The translations under genes and the position numbers were made by a program. A DNA stretch of 64,000 nt from Actinomadura_C sp036008685 (GTDB taxonomy: Bacteria; Actinomycetota; Actinomycetes; Streptosporangiales; Streptosporangiaceae). Below, piece by piece: positions 17,061 through 26,989 of the stretch. Under the pieces are notes generated by a model. It did no database searches. It worked only from the letters and a program-made list of their open reading frames with translations, and had not been told where the DNA came from. The number at the start of each line of letters is the position of its first letter. Position 1 is the first letter of the stretch. The stretch spans positions 1-64,000 of the forward strand of contig DASYNF010000260.1 of the NCBI GenBank assembly GCA_036008685.1, in the 5' to 3' direction.

Positions 17061-17975
17061 TCAGGCCCGGTAGGCGGCCCACTGGTCCTGCATCCGCTTG
17101 TTCTGGCCAGAGGTGAACTGGTACATGCATGAGTCGTAGGTGTAGTCCATGAAGTTGTGGATCGGGTCGGCGCCCGGGGCCGAGCAGGTGTTGCGCCCGG
17201 TGGGGCACTGGTAGGCCGGGCTCTGCTCGGCCGGGGTGTCGCTCACCGAGTCGCCGGTGCCACCGCAGCCGCCCTGGAAGGTGTGGTAGAGCCCCATCCA
17301 GTGACCGACCTCGTGGGTGCCGGTGTCACCTTGGTCGTAGTTGGTGATGAGGCCGCCCGGCAGGCTCTCGTAGTGGACGACCACGCCGTCCATCTTCGGC
17401 TGGCTCCGGTAGGAGTTCGGGAAGGTGGCCCACCCCAGCAGGCTGCTGCCGAGATCGGCGGTGTAGAAGTTCAGGTCCTGGGCGTTGCCCACGCGCAGGG
17501 CCGTCTTCATGGCCTTCTCGCTGCCCTCTGGGTCGTGGAACCAGGTGGAGTTGTTGGTGCGCCTGGTCTCCGCGAGCTGGAAGACCACGCTGCTGCGGGC
17601 GTAGGACTGGTTGAGCACCTTCAGCTGGTTCGCCAGCGTCGCATCGGACAGGTTGCCGAGCAACCCGTCGGTGATGACCTGCCAGTGCACCCTCACGGTG
17701 GTGGGTCCGGCGGCCATGGACCGGACGGATCCCTTGCGGCTCATCCGGTTGTGAAAGTCCTTCTCCATGGCCGCGGACTGTGCGGCCGTCGGCTGGTTGC
17801 GCTCCGCCGCGTGTGCGCCCTTGCGCACCCGGGCGCCCGACGTGGGCTCGCCGCAATCCGCGGGCCGAGCCCCGGCCTTGGCGACAGGGGTGGCGACGGC
17901 GGACGCGGTGGCGGGGGCGTACGCCGTCATGGCTGCGATCGCACCGACCGCAGCCATGATTCCAACTCGGTTCAC
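17061..17975 (-). CDS. Secreted M43 (pappalysin-like) zinc metalloprotease, second copy
   Basis: 304 residues from the GTG at 17975, which has GAGGAG about 5 bases upstream. A signal peptide (about 1-26, ending in ATASA) precedes a linker and the catalytic domain. The zinc motif is H221-EVGHWMGLYH and the Met-turn is NFMDYTYDSCM. It shares many blocks with the protease at 12464-13405, including LLGWATFP, MDGV.VH, VGHW.GLYHTFQ and GD.VSDTP, so the two arose by duplication. Both should be extracellular. A bidirectional terminator follows the stop. Confidence 0.9.
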   Translation of the reverse strand: MNRVGIMAAVGAIAAMTAYAPATASAVATPVAKAGARPADCGEPTSGARVRKGAHAAERNQPTAAQSAAMEKDFHNRMSRKGSVRSMAAGPTTVRVHWQVITDGLLGNLSDATLANQLKVLNQSYARSSVVFQLAETRRTNNSTWFHDPEGSEKAMKTALRVGNAQDLNFYTADLGSSLLGWATFPNSYRSQPKMDGVVVHYESLPGGLITNYDQGDTGTHEVGHWMGLYHTFQGGCGGTGDSVSDTPAEQSPAYQCPTGRNTCSAPGADPIHNFMDYTYDSCMYQFTSGQNKRMQDQWAAYRA

Positions 17976-18332
17976 GGAACTCCTCGGGGGGGTCAAGACT
18001 CCGTGGGGGGATACGGAGTTACTTCTGAGTAGTGGTTACATGCGTACCGCAAAGGACAGCAACGGCAAAGATGCACAAACCGGAACGTGATCCCCGTGTG
18101 GCACACCCGTAACATGACCGAGACCCAGGTCAGAGCCGTGTTGTCGTACGCCTGGTGAGGCGGGGGCGGTCCTGCGGGGACTCGGCGATGTGTCCCGAGG
18201 GCGGAGACCCCGCCTCAGATCGCGGCGGGCGACCTGCGGCCCCGGCGCTCCGCCGGATCCTGGCAGCCGACCACGACGTCCGAGACCTTCGCGGTCATGG
18301 CCTGAGGCGCCGGGTCACGGCGACGCCGAAGA
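17976..18332. other. Intergenic region upstream of the second M43 protease gene
   Basis: About 360 bases before the glpD terminator hairpin. It must hold the promoter of the M43 protease gene; the part near 18000-18115 is less GC-rich than its surroundings. No convincing ORF or operator. Confidence 0.5.
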
Positions 18333-18376
18333 CGATCAAGGGGTGTGGCACTTGGAAGTGCCACACCCCTTGATCG
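18333..18376 (-). terminator. Strong terminator of glpD
   Basis: A perfect 21-bp stem (18333-18353 with 18356-18376) with a very short loop, 30 bases past the glpD stop. Confidence 0.85.
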
Positions 18377-18405
18377 AATGAGATGAACGAGCCGGTGACT
18401 CAGGC

Positions 18406-20145
18406 TCAGGGAGTGGGGACGATGTCGGGGGCGCCGCGGCGGCGGGCGTCGGCTTCCTGGTCCCCCTCCTGCTCCTGGGAGTCCCGCTCGGCCTCGACCC
18501 GCTTGTGGTAGTACTCGATCTCGCGGTCCTTCTGGTCCTTGTCCCAGCCGAGCACCGGCGCCAGCAGCTCGGCGGCCTCCTCGGCCGCCTTGACCCCGCG
18601 GTCCCAGGTCTCGATCGAGATGCGGGTCCGCCGGGCGAGCACGTCGTTGAGGTGCCGGGCCCCCTCGTGCGTGGCCGCGTAGACGATTTCGGCGCGCAGG
18701 TAGTCCTCGGCGCCGGTCAGCGGCTTGCCCAGGTCGGGCTGCTCGCGGATCAGCTCCAGCAGGTCCTCGATGAGGGTGCCGTAGCGGTGCAGGAGGTGCT
18801 CGATCCGGGCGACGTGCAGACCCGACTTCTGGGCGAGCCGGTGCCGGAAGTTCCACAGCGCCTCGTAGCCCTCACCGCCGACCAGCGTGATCCGGTCCGT
18901 GCAGGACTCCGCGATCTTGTCGTCGAGCCCGTGGACCACCGCGTCCACGGCGTCCTTGGCCATGACCCGGTACGTCGTGAACTTGCCCCCGGCGATGATG
19001 ACCAGCCCGGGCACGGGATGCGCGACGACGTGCTCGCGGGAGAGCTTGGAGGTCTCCGCCGACTCGCCGGACAGCAGCGGCCGCAGGCCGGCGTAGACCC
19101 CTTCGACGTCGTCATGGGTGAGGGGCGTGTTGAGCACCGCGTTGACGTGCTCGAGGACATAGTCGATGTCGACCCTCGAGGCCGCCGGGTGCGCCTTGTC
19201 GAGGTCCCACTCGGTGTCGGTGGTGCCGACGATCCAGTGCCGGCCCCACGGGATCACGAAGAGCACCGACTTCTCGGTGCGCAGGATGATGCCGGTCGAG
19301 GAGTGGATCCGGTCCCGGGGAACGACCAGGTGGATGCCCTTGGACGCCTTGACGTGGATCTGCCCGCGGCCGCCGACGAGCTCCTGGATGTCGTCGGTCC
19401 ACACACCGGTGGCGTTGACGACCTGCTTGCCGCGGATCTGCGACTCCGTGCCGGACTCGAGGTCGCGGATCCGTACGCCGGTGACCCGCTCGCCCTCGCG
19501 CAGGAAGCCCGTGCACTGGGTGCGTGAGGCGATCTGGGCGCCGTACGCCGCGGCCGTGCGCAGCGTGGTCATGACATAGCGGGCGTCGTCCATCTGGGCG
19601 TCCCAGTACTGCACCGCGCCGACGAACGCGTCCTTGCGCAGCGACGGGGCGAGCCGCAACGCCTGACGGCGCAGCAGGTGCCGGTGCCGGGGCACGCCGC
19701 GCGTGCTGCCCATGGAGAACGAGAGGGTGTCGTACAGCGCGATCCCGGCACCGACGTAGCCGCGCTCCCAGACGTGATGGGTCAGGGGGAACAGGAACGG
19801 TACCGGCCGGACGAGGTGCGGCGCGATGCGCTGCAGCAGCAGTCCCCGCTCGGTGAGGGCCTCGCGTACGAGGTCGAAGTTGAACTGCTCCAGGTAACGG
19901 AGCCCGCCGTGGATCAGCTTGGACGAGCGCGACGAGGTGCCCGAGGCGAAGTCGCGCGCCTCGACGACGGCGACCGACAGCCCGCGCGTGGCGGCGTCGA
20001 GCGCGACCCCGGCCCCGACGATGCCGCCGCCGACCACGATCACATCGAACTCCTGGTCGGCCATGCGGGCCAGCGCGGCATCACGCTCCGCAGGGCCCAG
20101 ACGTGACTCTCCCAGTCCCATGGCGGTCGATCCCCGAACAATCAT
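18406..20145 (-). CDS. glpD: Glycerol-3-phosphate dehydrogenase (FAD, membrane-associated)
   Basis: 579 residues. Oxidises glycerol 3-phosphate to dihydroxyacetone phosphate and feeds electrons to quinone. The N-terminal FAD motif is VIVVGGGIVGAGVALDAATRG, written here as VVGGGIVGAGVA. SGTSSRSSKLIHGGLRYLEQ is the family hallmark, and GGKFTTYR precedes the C-terminal helical domain. The ATG at 20145 follows a GGGAGG site; a second ATG at 20121 is in frame. The last 40 residues are charged and low-complexity. A perfect 6+6 bp palindrome lies 33 bases upstream, a candidate operator. Monocistronic by its own terminator. Confidence 0.95.
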   Translation of the reverse strand: MIVRGSTAMGLGESRLGPAERDAALARMADQEFDVIVVGGGIVGAGVALDAATRGLSVAVVEARDFASGTSSRSSKLIHGGLRYLEQFNFDLVREALTERGLLLQRIAPHLVRPVPFLFPLTHHVWERGYVGAGIALYDTLSFSMGSTRGVPRHRHLLRRQALRLAPSLRKDAFVGAVQYWDAQMDDARYVMTTLRTAAAYGAQIASRTQCTGFLREGERVTGVRIRDLESGTESQIRGKQVVNATGVWTDDIQELVGGRGQIHVKASKGIHLVVPRDRIHSSTGIILRTEKSVLFVIPWGRHWIVGTTDTEWDLDKAHPAASRVDIDYVLEHVNAVLNTPLTHDDVEGVYAGLRPLLSGESAETSKLSREHVVAHPVPGLVIIAGGKFTTYRVMAKDAVDAVVHGLDDKIAESCTDRITLVGGEGYEALWNFRHRLAQKSGLHVARIEHLLHRYGTLIEDLLELIREQPDLGKPLTGAEDYLRAEIVYAATHEGARHLNDVLARRTRISIETWDRGVKAAEEAAELLAPVLGWDKDQKDREIEYYHKRVEAERDSQEQEGDQEADARRRGAPDIVPTP

Positions 20146-20177
20146 CCCGTATTCCTCCCGCGTGGCTCCCGCTCCTT

Positions 20178-20193
20178 CCTACCCAACGGTAGG
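20178..20193. promoter_or_regulatory. Palindromic operator candidate upstream of glpD
   Basis: CCTACC-CAAC-GGTAGG, a perfect dyad with a 4-bp spacer, 33 bases before the glpD ATG. The position fits a repressor site over the promoter. The regulator is unknown. Confidence 0.5.
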
Positions 20194-20240
20194 TGCTGTT
20201 CCGACGAGATATGCACCACATCGCGGACCCCGCCGGGCAT

Positions 20241-20287
20241 GATCTGGAGGGGCCCCGGCGGCCGGACCGCCGGGACCCCTCCAGATC
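20241..20287 (-). terminator. Terminator after guaB3
   Basis: A stem of 21 bp with one mismatch (20241-20261 with 20267-20287) and a CCGGA loop, 15 bases past the guaB3 stop. Confidence 0.8.
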
Positions 20288-20301
20288 ACTCGGAACACGC
20301 C

Positions 20302-21414
20302 TCAGTGCGGTGCGACGACCACCTGGACCCGCTGGAACTCCTTGAGGTCGGAGTAGCCGGCGGTCGCCATCGCCCGCCGGAGGGCGCCGATGAGGTTCAT
20401 CGAGCCGTCGGCGACGTGGGAGGGCCCGTAGAGGATCTGCTCCATGCCGCCGATGCTGCCGAGGTTGACGCGGGCGCCACGCGGCACCTCGCCGTGGTGG
20501 GCCTCGCTGCCCCAGTGGTAGCCGCGTCCGGGCGCCTCGGTCGAGCGCGCGAACGGGGAGCCCACCATGACCGCGTCCGAGCCGCAGGCGAACGCCTTGG
20601 CGATGTCGCCGCTGTTGGTCATGCCGCCGTCGGCGATGACGTGGACGTAACGGCCGCCGGACTCGTCGAGGTAGTCACGCCGGGCCGCGGCCACGTCGGC
20701 GACCGCGGTCGCCATGGGGACCGCCACTCCGAGGACCGTACGGGTGGTGTGGCCCGAGCCGCCGCCGAAGCCCACGAGCACGCCGGCCGCTCCCGTGCGC
20801 ATCAGGTGCAGGGCGGCGGTGTAGGTCGCGCAGCCGCCCACGATAACCGGCACGTCCAGGTCGTAGATGAACTGCTTCAGGTTCAGCGGCTCGGCCCGGC
20901 CCGAGACGTGCTCGGCGCTCACGGTCGTGCCGCGGATCACGAACAGGTCCACGCCCGCCTCGATGACGGCCTTGTGATATTGCGCGGTGCGCTGCGGGGA
21001 CAGCCGGGCGGCGACCGTCACCCCGGCATTGCGGATCTCCTGGATCCTGCGCCCGATCAGCTCTTCCTTGATGGGCTCGGCGTAGACCTCCTGCAGCCGG
21101 CGCGTCGCGCGTACCTCGTCGAGTGAGGCGATCTCGGCCAGCAGCGGCTCTGGGTTCTCGTAACGGGTCCACAGTCCTTCGAGGTCCAGCACCGCGAGCC
21201 CGCCGAGCTTGCCCACGGCGATCGCGGTGGCCGGGCTCACCACGCTGTCCATCGGCGCCACCACGAGCGGCATCTCGAACCGGTAGGCGTCGATCTGCCA
21301 GGCGACGCTGACCTCCTCGGGATCGCGGGTGCGACGTGACGGCACGATGCCGATCTCGTCGAAGGCGTAGGCCCGCCGCCCGCTCTTACCCCGCCCGATC
21401 TCAACCTCAGCCAC
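20302..21414 (-). CDS. guaB3: GuaB3 family IMP dehydrogenase-related protein
   Basis: A 370-residue TIM-barrel protein of the IMPDH/GMP reductase superfamily without CBS domains. Phosphate-binding ADGGMTNSGDIAKA and the flap region (RGYHWGSEAHHGEVPRG) are present. In the loop where IMPDH has its catalytic Cys (GPGSICTTR in the neighbouring GuaB), this protein reads GGGSGHTTR (217-225), so His222 stands where Cys would be. Conventional IMPDH or GMP reductase chemistry needs that Cys, so the activity is open; a regulatory or altered role is possible. It follows guaB in the same direction with an 11-base gap, so the two form an operon. Confidence 0.9.
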   Translation of the reverse strand: MAEVEIGRGKSGRRAYAFDEIGIVPSRRTRDPEEVSVAWQIDAYRFEMPLVVAPMDSVVSPATAIAVGKLGGLAVLDLEGLWTRYENPEPLLAEIASLDEVRATRRLQEVYAEPIKEELIGRRIQEIRNAGVTVAARLSPQRTAQYHKAVIEAGVDLFVIRGTTVSAEHVSGRAEPLNLKQFIYDLDVPVIVGGCATYTAALHLMRTGAAGVLVGFGGGSGHTTRTVLGVAVPMATAVADVAAARRDYLDESGGRYVHVIADGGMTNSGDIAKAFACGSDAVMVGSPFARSTEAPGRGYHWGSEAHHGEVPRGARVNLGSIGGMEQILYGPSHVADGSMNLIGALRRAMATAGYSDLKEFQRVQVVVAPH

Positions 21415-21425
21415 TCTGTTACGTC

Positions 21426-22922
21426 CTATCTACCCTGGTAGTTGGGGGCCTCGACGGTCATCTGAACGTCGTGCGGGTGGCTCTCCTTGAGCCCGGCCGC
21501 GGTGATCTGCATGAGGGTGCCGTTGTCCTGTAGCGCCGCGATCGTACGGGCCCCGGCGTACCACATCGCCTGCCGGAGCCCCCCGGTGAGCTGGTGCGCG
21601 ACGTTGGACAACGGCCCGCGGTAGGGCACCTGGCCCTCGACGCCCTCGGGGACGAGCTTCTCCTCGGCGGTCACGTCGGCCTGGGAGTAGCGGTCCTTGG
21701 AGTAGGACTGGCCGCGCTCGCGGTTCCTCATCGCGCCCAGGGAGCCCATGCCACGGTAGGACTTGTACTGCTTGCCGTGGACGAAGATCAGCTCGCCCGG
21801 GCTCTCCTCGACGCCCGCGAGCAGGCTGCCCAGCATGACCGTGTCCGCACCGGCCGCGATCGCCTTGGCGATGTCGCCGGAATATTGCAGGCCGCCGTCG
21901 CCGATGACGGGGACGCCGGCCGGCCGGGCCGCCCTGGCCGCCTCGTTGATGGCGGTGACCTGGGGCACCCCGACCCCCGCGACGACACGGGTGGTGCAGA
22001 TGGACCCCGGGCCGACACCGACCTTGACCGCGTCCGCGCCCGCGTCGACGAGGGCCTTCGCCCCGGCGTACGTCGCGACGTTGCCGGCGATCACGTCGAC
22101 CCGTGAGTTGGCCTTGATCTTGGCGACCGTGTCGAGCACTCCCTTGGAGTGGCCGTGGGCGGTGTCCACCACGATGACGTCGACCCCGGCCTCGATCAGG
22201 GCCTGCGCCCGCTTGACGGCGTCCTCGCCCACGCCGACCGCGGCGCCGACGACCAGGCGCCCGTCGGCGTCCTTGGTCGAGTCGGGATACTGCTCGCTCT
22301 TGGTGAAGTCCTTGACCGTGATGAGGCCACGGAGCCGGCCCTGGCCGTCGATCAACGGCAGCTTCTCGATCTTGTTGTGCGCCAGCAGCCGGAAGGCCTC
22401 GTCCCGCGACACGTCGGCCGGCCCGGTGATCAGCGGCATCGGGGTCATGACCTCGCGGACGGGACGGGACTGGTCGGTCTCGAACCGGGTGTCCCGGTTG
22501 GTGACGATCCCGAGCAGGACCCCGCGCTCGTCCACGACCGGTACACCCGAGATGCGGTAGTGCCGGCACAGGTCCTCGACGTCGGCCAGGGTCGCGAAGG
22601 ACGAGCACGTCACCGGGTTGGTGATCATGCCGGCCTCGGACCGCTTGACCATGTCGGCCTGGTCGGCCTGGTCCTCGATGGACATGTTGCGGTGCAGCAC
22701 GCCGACACCGCCCTGGCGGGCCATGGCGATGGCCATCCTGGCCTCGGTCACGGTGTCCATGGCCGAGGACACCAACGGGATGTGCAGCGAGATGTTGCGG
22801 GTCAGCCGGGTCGTCGTGTCTGCTTCACCCGGCTGCAGGTCCGAATAGGCCGGCAGCAGCAGTACATCGTCAAAGGTCAGGCCCGGAGGGGCGAACTTGA
22901 CGGGCTCGACGGCGGGGTTCAT
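21426..22922 (-). CDS. guaB: Inosine-5'-monophosphate dehydrogenase
   Basis: 498 residues. Oxidises IMP to XMP with NAD+, the committed step to guanine nucleotides. Two CBS domains (about 95-205) are inserted in the catalytic barrel. Cys309 in GPGSICTTR is the nucleophile, and the Arg-Tyr flap follows (YRGMGSLGAM, KDRYSQ). The ATG at 22922 is preferred over the GTG at 22928 because AAGGAAGG is 5-6 bases before the ATG but touches the GTG. Expected product XMP goes to guaA, 9 kb away. Confidence 0.96.
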   Translation of the reverse strand: MNPAVEPVKFAPPGLTFDDVLLLPAYSDLQPGEADTTTRLTRNISLHIPLVSSAMDTVTEARMAIAMARQGGVGVLHRNMSIEDQADQADMVKRSEAGMITNPVTCSSFATLADVEDLCRHYRISGVPVVDERGVLLGIVTNRDTRFETDQSRPVREVMTPMPLITGPADVSRDEAFRLLAHNKIEKLPLIDGQGRLRGLITVKDFTKSEQYPDSTKDADGRLVVGAAVGVGEDAVKRAQALIEAGVDVIVVDTAHGHSKGVLDTVAKIKANSRVDVIAGNVATYAGAKALVDAGADAVKVGVGPGSICTTRVVAGVGVPQVTAINEAARAARPAGVPVIGDGGLQYSGDIAKAIAAGADTVMLGSLLAGVEESPGELIFVHGKQYKSYRGMGSLGAMRNRERGQSYSKDRYSQADVTAEEKLVPEGVEGQVPYRGPLSNVAHQLTGGLRQAMWYAGARTIAALQDNGTLMQITAAGLKESHPHDVQMTVEAPNYQGR

Positions 22923-23146
22923 CGGCACCTTCCTTCGCTGATTTGCGGACGTCCGGGCAGGTCACGGCGCTCCCATTCATGGTAGGCGGTCCACGGCCCC
23001 ACTGAGCGTCGAAGCGGCGAGCGGCGCAAGTGTCCGCGGGGTCGTGCCGCCCTGTCCTGCCCGCCACTAAAAGGGTCGCCGCCGTACGCCCTCCAGAGCC
23101 GTCCGGGTGTTGCCCCGTGACGGGTGAAGCGCAGTAGCGTGGGGGG

Positions 23147-23536
23147 GTGCACGACGAAGCCCCACCCGATCCGTTCGCCGGAGACCCCGATGATCCGGCG
23201 GCCGGGCTCGGCGACCCCGGTGAGGACTCCGCTCCCCTGAGCGTCGCGGAGCGGGAGGACGTACTGGCCGACCTCGCCGACCTCGAGGTCTTCCGGGCCC
23301 TCCTCGAACCCCTGGGCGTACGAGGCCTCACCGTGGACTGCGACGACTGCGGCAAGACCCATTACATCGACTGGGAGCTGCTGCACGGCAATCTTCGCCA
23401 TCTCCTCGACGAGGGACTGCCCCGGGTCCACGAACCCGCGCTGTCCCCCGACCCGGTCGACTACGTCAGCTGGGATTACGCCCGCGGCTACGTCGACGGC
23501 GTGATCGACAGCGAGGAGGGCCACGGCGACTCCTGA
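23147..23536 (+). CDS. DUF5319 family protein
   Basis: A 129-residue acidic protein resembling M. tuberculosis Rv3412, which holds the same place between guaB and rsdA. The conserved core is LTVDCDDCGKTHYIDWELL, with a CxxC pair that could bind zinc, followed by YVSWDYARGYVDG. GTG start at 23147; the run of G residues upstream could act as a weak ribosome binding site. The function is unknown. It converges on rsdA with a gap of 4 bases. Confidence 0.82.
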   Translation: MHDEAPPDPFAGDPDDPAAGLGDPGEDSAPLSVAEREDVLADLADLEVFRALLEPLGVRGLTVDCDDCGKTHYIDWELLHGNLRHLLDEGLPRVHEPALSPDPVDYVSWDYARGYVDGVIDSEEGHGDS

Positions 23537-23540
23537 GCCG

Positions 23541-24419
23541 CTAACAGTGGCCCCGGCCGCCCTTCCCCCGCAGTGTGCCGATCCGCTCCCCCGCGGAACC
23601 GCAGAGCCTGGCCGTCTTCCGCCTCTGCCCTCCGGGCCGCACCGGATCCGGCTGCAGATGACCGCCGTCCGGCCGCGTCAGCTTCCCGTCCCGGCCCTGA
23701 CCGAGACGGTTCTGATCATCGCGGTTCTGATCATCGCGATTCTCACCGTCGCGGTTCTGATCATCGCGATTCTCACCGTCGCGGTCCTGGCCGTCGCGGT
23801 CCTGGCCGCCGCGGTCCTGGCCGCCGCGCAGGGGCGTCTGGAGCCGGTCGGGCCCGCGTGGGGCCGAATCCGCCGGGCCGGTCCCACCGCGGGGCCGGGC
23901 GGCCTCCTGGCCCCCGGTGTCACGGTGAGGCCCGGGTGTCCCGTCTTCGGCCCGGGGCCCCCGCACCGACGAGCTGATGGAGTCCTGCAACCGGGACCGG
24001 GAGTCGGGCTGCGGCACCTGGGTCCGCTCCACGACGGCCGGGGGACGCTCGAAGGGGACCCCGAGCCCGCCACCGGCGGCGGCCACGCCGGTCGTGGCCA
24101 GCATCGCGCCGGTCACCCCGAGCGCCACGACCGTGCGGGAACCGAATCTGCCCGGTCTGCGGCCGGACGGGGCCGGGCGGCGCGCCGGGAGCGGCGGCGC
24201 GCCTTCGTCGACGTCGTCGACCAGCGCCTGCAGGACCAGGACCACCGGGTCCTGCGCCGCCCCGGGCAGGGCTTCGCCCTCATCCCCCGAAAGCGCAGAG
24301 CGACGTGCCGACAACGCCTCCACGACGGCGTCGGTGTCGCGGATCACGGTGATGTCGAGCCGCTCCGCACGCCCCTCCCGGGAGAGGCCGGCCGGCTCGT
24401 CCGCGCGCCCCTCCGTCAA
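23541..24419 (-). CDS. rsdA: Anti-sigma-D factor RsdA-like membrane protein
   Basis: 292 residues with RsdA layout: an N-terminal segment (about 20-40, LDITVIRDTDAVVEALSARR) that matches the sigma-D-binding helix region, a single membrane helix (about 95-117) and an outer C-terminal part. In mycobacteria RsdA holds SigD until its cytoplasmic part is released and degraded (established knowledge). The outer part is unusual: residues 198-245 are tandem DQNRDGENRD repeats, then a Pro/Arg-rich tail ending in Cys. The start overlaps the sigD stop (ATGA), so sigma and anti-sigma are made together. Confidence 0.82.
   Translation of the reverse strand: MTEGRADEPAGLSREGRAERLDITVIRDTDAVVEALSARRSALSGDEGEALPGAAQDPVVLVLQALVDDVDEGAPPLPARRPAPSGRRPGRFGSRTVVALGVTGAMLATTGVAAAGGGLGVPFERPPAVVERTQVPQPDSRSRLQDSISSSVRGPRAEDGTPGPHRDTGGQEAARPRGGTGPADSAPRGPDRLQTPLRGGQDRGGQDRDGQDRDGENRDDQNRDGENRDDQNRDDQNRLGQGRDGKLTRPDGGHLQPDPVRPGGQRRKTARLCGSAGERIGTLRGKGGRGHC
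23685..23828 (-). repeat. 15-bp-period repeats in rsdA
   Basis: Imperfect 15-bp units and a higher-order 30-bp period (alternating ...GATCAT... and ...CTCACC... versions on the plus strand) that encode D/N-R-D/G-x-Q/E repeats. Confidence 0.8.
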
Positions 24420-25063
24420 GCGATCGACTCCTCGGTCGCCATCGCCCGGAGCCGAGCGAGAGCCCTGTGCTGCGCCACCCGTACGGCACCTGCGGACATG
24501 CCCAGAACATTACCGGTCTCCTCCGCCGACAGACCCGCGACGACTCTCAGCATCACCAGTTCACGCTGGTGATCCGGAAGGCGGTACAGAAGGTTCTTGG
24601 CACGTTCGGCCTCGGTGGAACGGACGACCGTCTCCTCCGGGCCGGGACGATCGTCGGGACCGTCGGGCAGGTCCTCGGTCGGCACGGCCGCCCGGATGGC
24701 GCTGCGCAGCGCATCGGCGATCTTGTGAGCGGCGATCCCGAAGACGAAGGACGCGAAGGGCCTGCCCATGTCCCGGTAGCGCGGCAACGCCGACAGGACC
24801 GCGATGCAGACCTCCTGCGCCACGTCGTCGGCGATGTGGTAATGACCGGAGACCCGGCCGAGCCGTGCCCGGCAATACCGTACGACCATGGGACGGATCT
24901 GGGCGATCAACACCTCGATCGCGCCCGGGTCTCCCTGGACGGCGAGGCTCGTCAATTCCTTGAGGTCACCTTCGTCAGATCTCGCCGTACGCGCCGCTCG
25001 CGCCCGACTCTCGGCCCGGGGTGTCGCGGGCCCTGCGATTGCTCCCTCGGTCACGTAGAGCAT
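24416..25063 (-). CDS. sigD: Sigma-70 family RNA polymerase sigma factor SigD
   Basis: 215 residues from the ATG at 25063. Region 2 covers about 52-105, with IADDVAQEVCIAVLSALPRY for -10 recognition and melting. Region 4 covers about 150-205, with the helix-turn-helix GLSAEETGNVLGMSAGAVRV for -35 binding. There is no region 3 or 1.1, so it is an ECF-size factor. The place before rsdA and after groEL matches mycobacterial sigD, which responds to starvation (established for that species). No clear ribosome binding site, so a GTG at 25054 cannot be excluded. Confidence 0.9.
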   Translation of the reverse strand: MLYVTEGAIAGPATPRAESRARAARTARSDEGDLKELTSLAVQGDPGAIEVLIAQIRPMVVRYCRARLGRVSGHYHIADDVAQEVCIAVLSALPRYRDMGRPFASFVFGIAAHKIADALRSAIRAAVPTEDLPDGPDDRPGPEETVVRSTEAERAKNLLYRLPDHQRELVMLRVVAGLSAEETGNVLGMSAGAVRVAQHRALARLRAMATEESIA

Positions 25064-25183
25064 GATGCCTATCGAGATCCGGCGTGTCTGCACTGTGGAC
25101 GACAACGGAATGGTCACAGTGCTCCAGCCGGCCACGCGCGTCACCGTCTGTTCCCGCACCGCCCCGCGGGGTGAGATCGGAAC

Positions 25184-25208
25184 GTTCCGGCACAGGCGGT
25201 GCCGGAAC
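25184..25208. other. Hairpin between sigD and groEL
   Basis: A perfect 10-bp stem (25184-25193 with 25199-25208) and an AGGCG loop. It may be a second part of the groEL terminator or a structure upstream of sigD. Confidence 0.5.
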
Positions 25209-25216
25209 GCCGCGAG

Positions 25217-25243
25217 GCCCCCGCCGGCCATGCCGGCGGGGGT
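25217..25243 (-). terminator. Terminator of groEL
   Basis: A 12-bp GC-rich stem (25217-25228 with 25232-25243, last pair G-T) and a CAT loop, 17 bases past the groEL stop. Confidence 0.75.
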
Positions 25244-25260
25244 CCCAGAGGACGATCGGA

Positions 25261-26880
<1,620 letters not shown>

Positions 26881-26933
26881 GAAAGTCCTCTCGATCTCAT
26901 GGACGCACTGCCGCGCGTCCGGTCACAAAACGA

Positions 26934-26969
26934 CCGCCCCGGCCACCCCTGAAGGGCTGACCGGGGCGG
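26934..26969 (-). other. Hairpin between groES and groEL
   Basis: A long imperfect GC stem around CGCCCCGG/CCGGGGCG with a GAA-type loop. It could trim or partly terminate the groES-groEL transcript, giving more GroES than GroEL. Confidence 0.5.
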
Positions 26970-26989
26970 GTGTATCACGTCTCGCGTGA

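Noticed and set aside
18155..18373. Plus-strand frame between the M43 and glpD genes
   Set aside because: It ends in the glpD terminator and has no protein-like sequence.
23685..23828. Tandem repeats as a CRISPR array
   Set aside because: Units are 15 bp without spacers and lie inside the rsdA reading frame.
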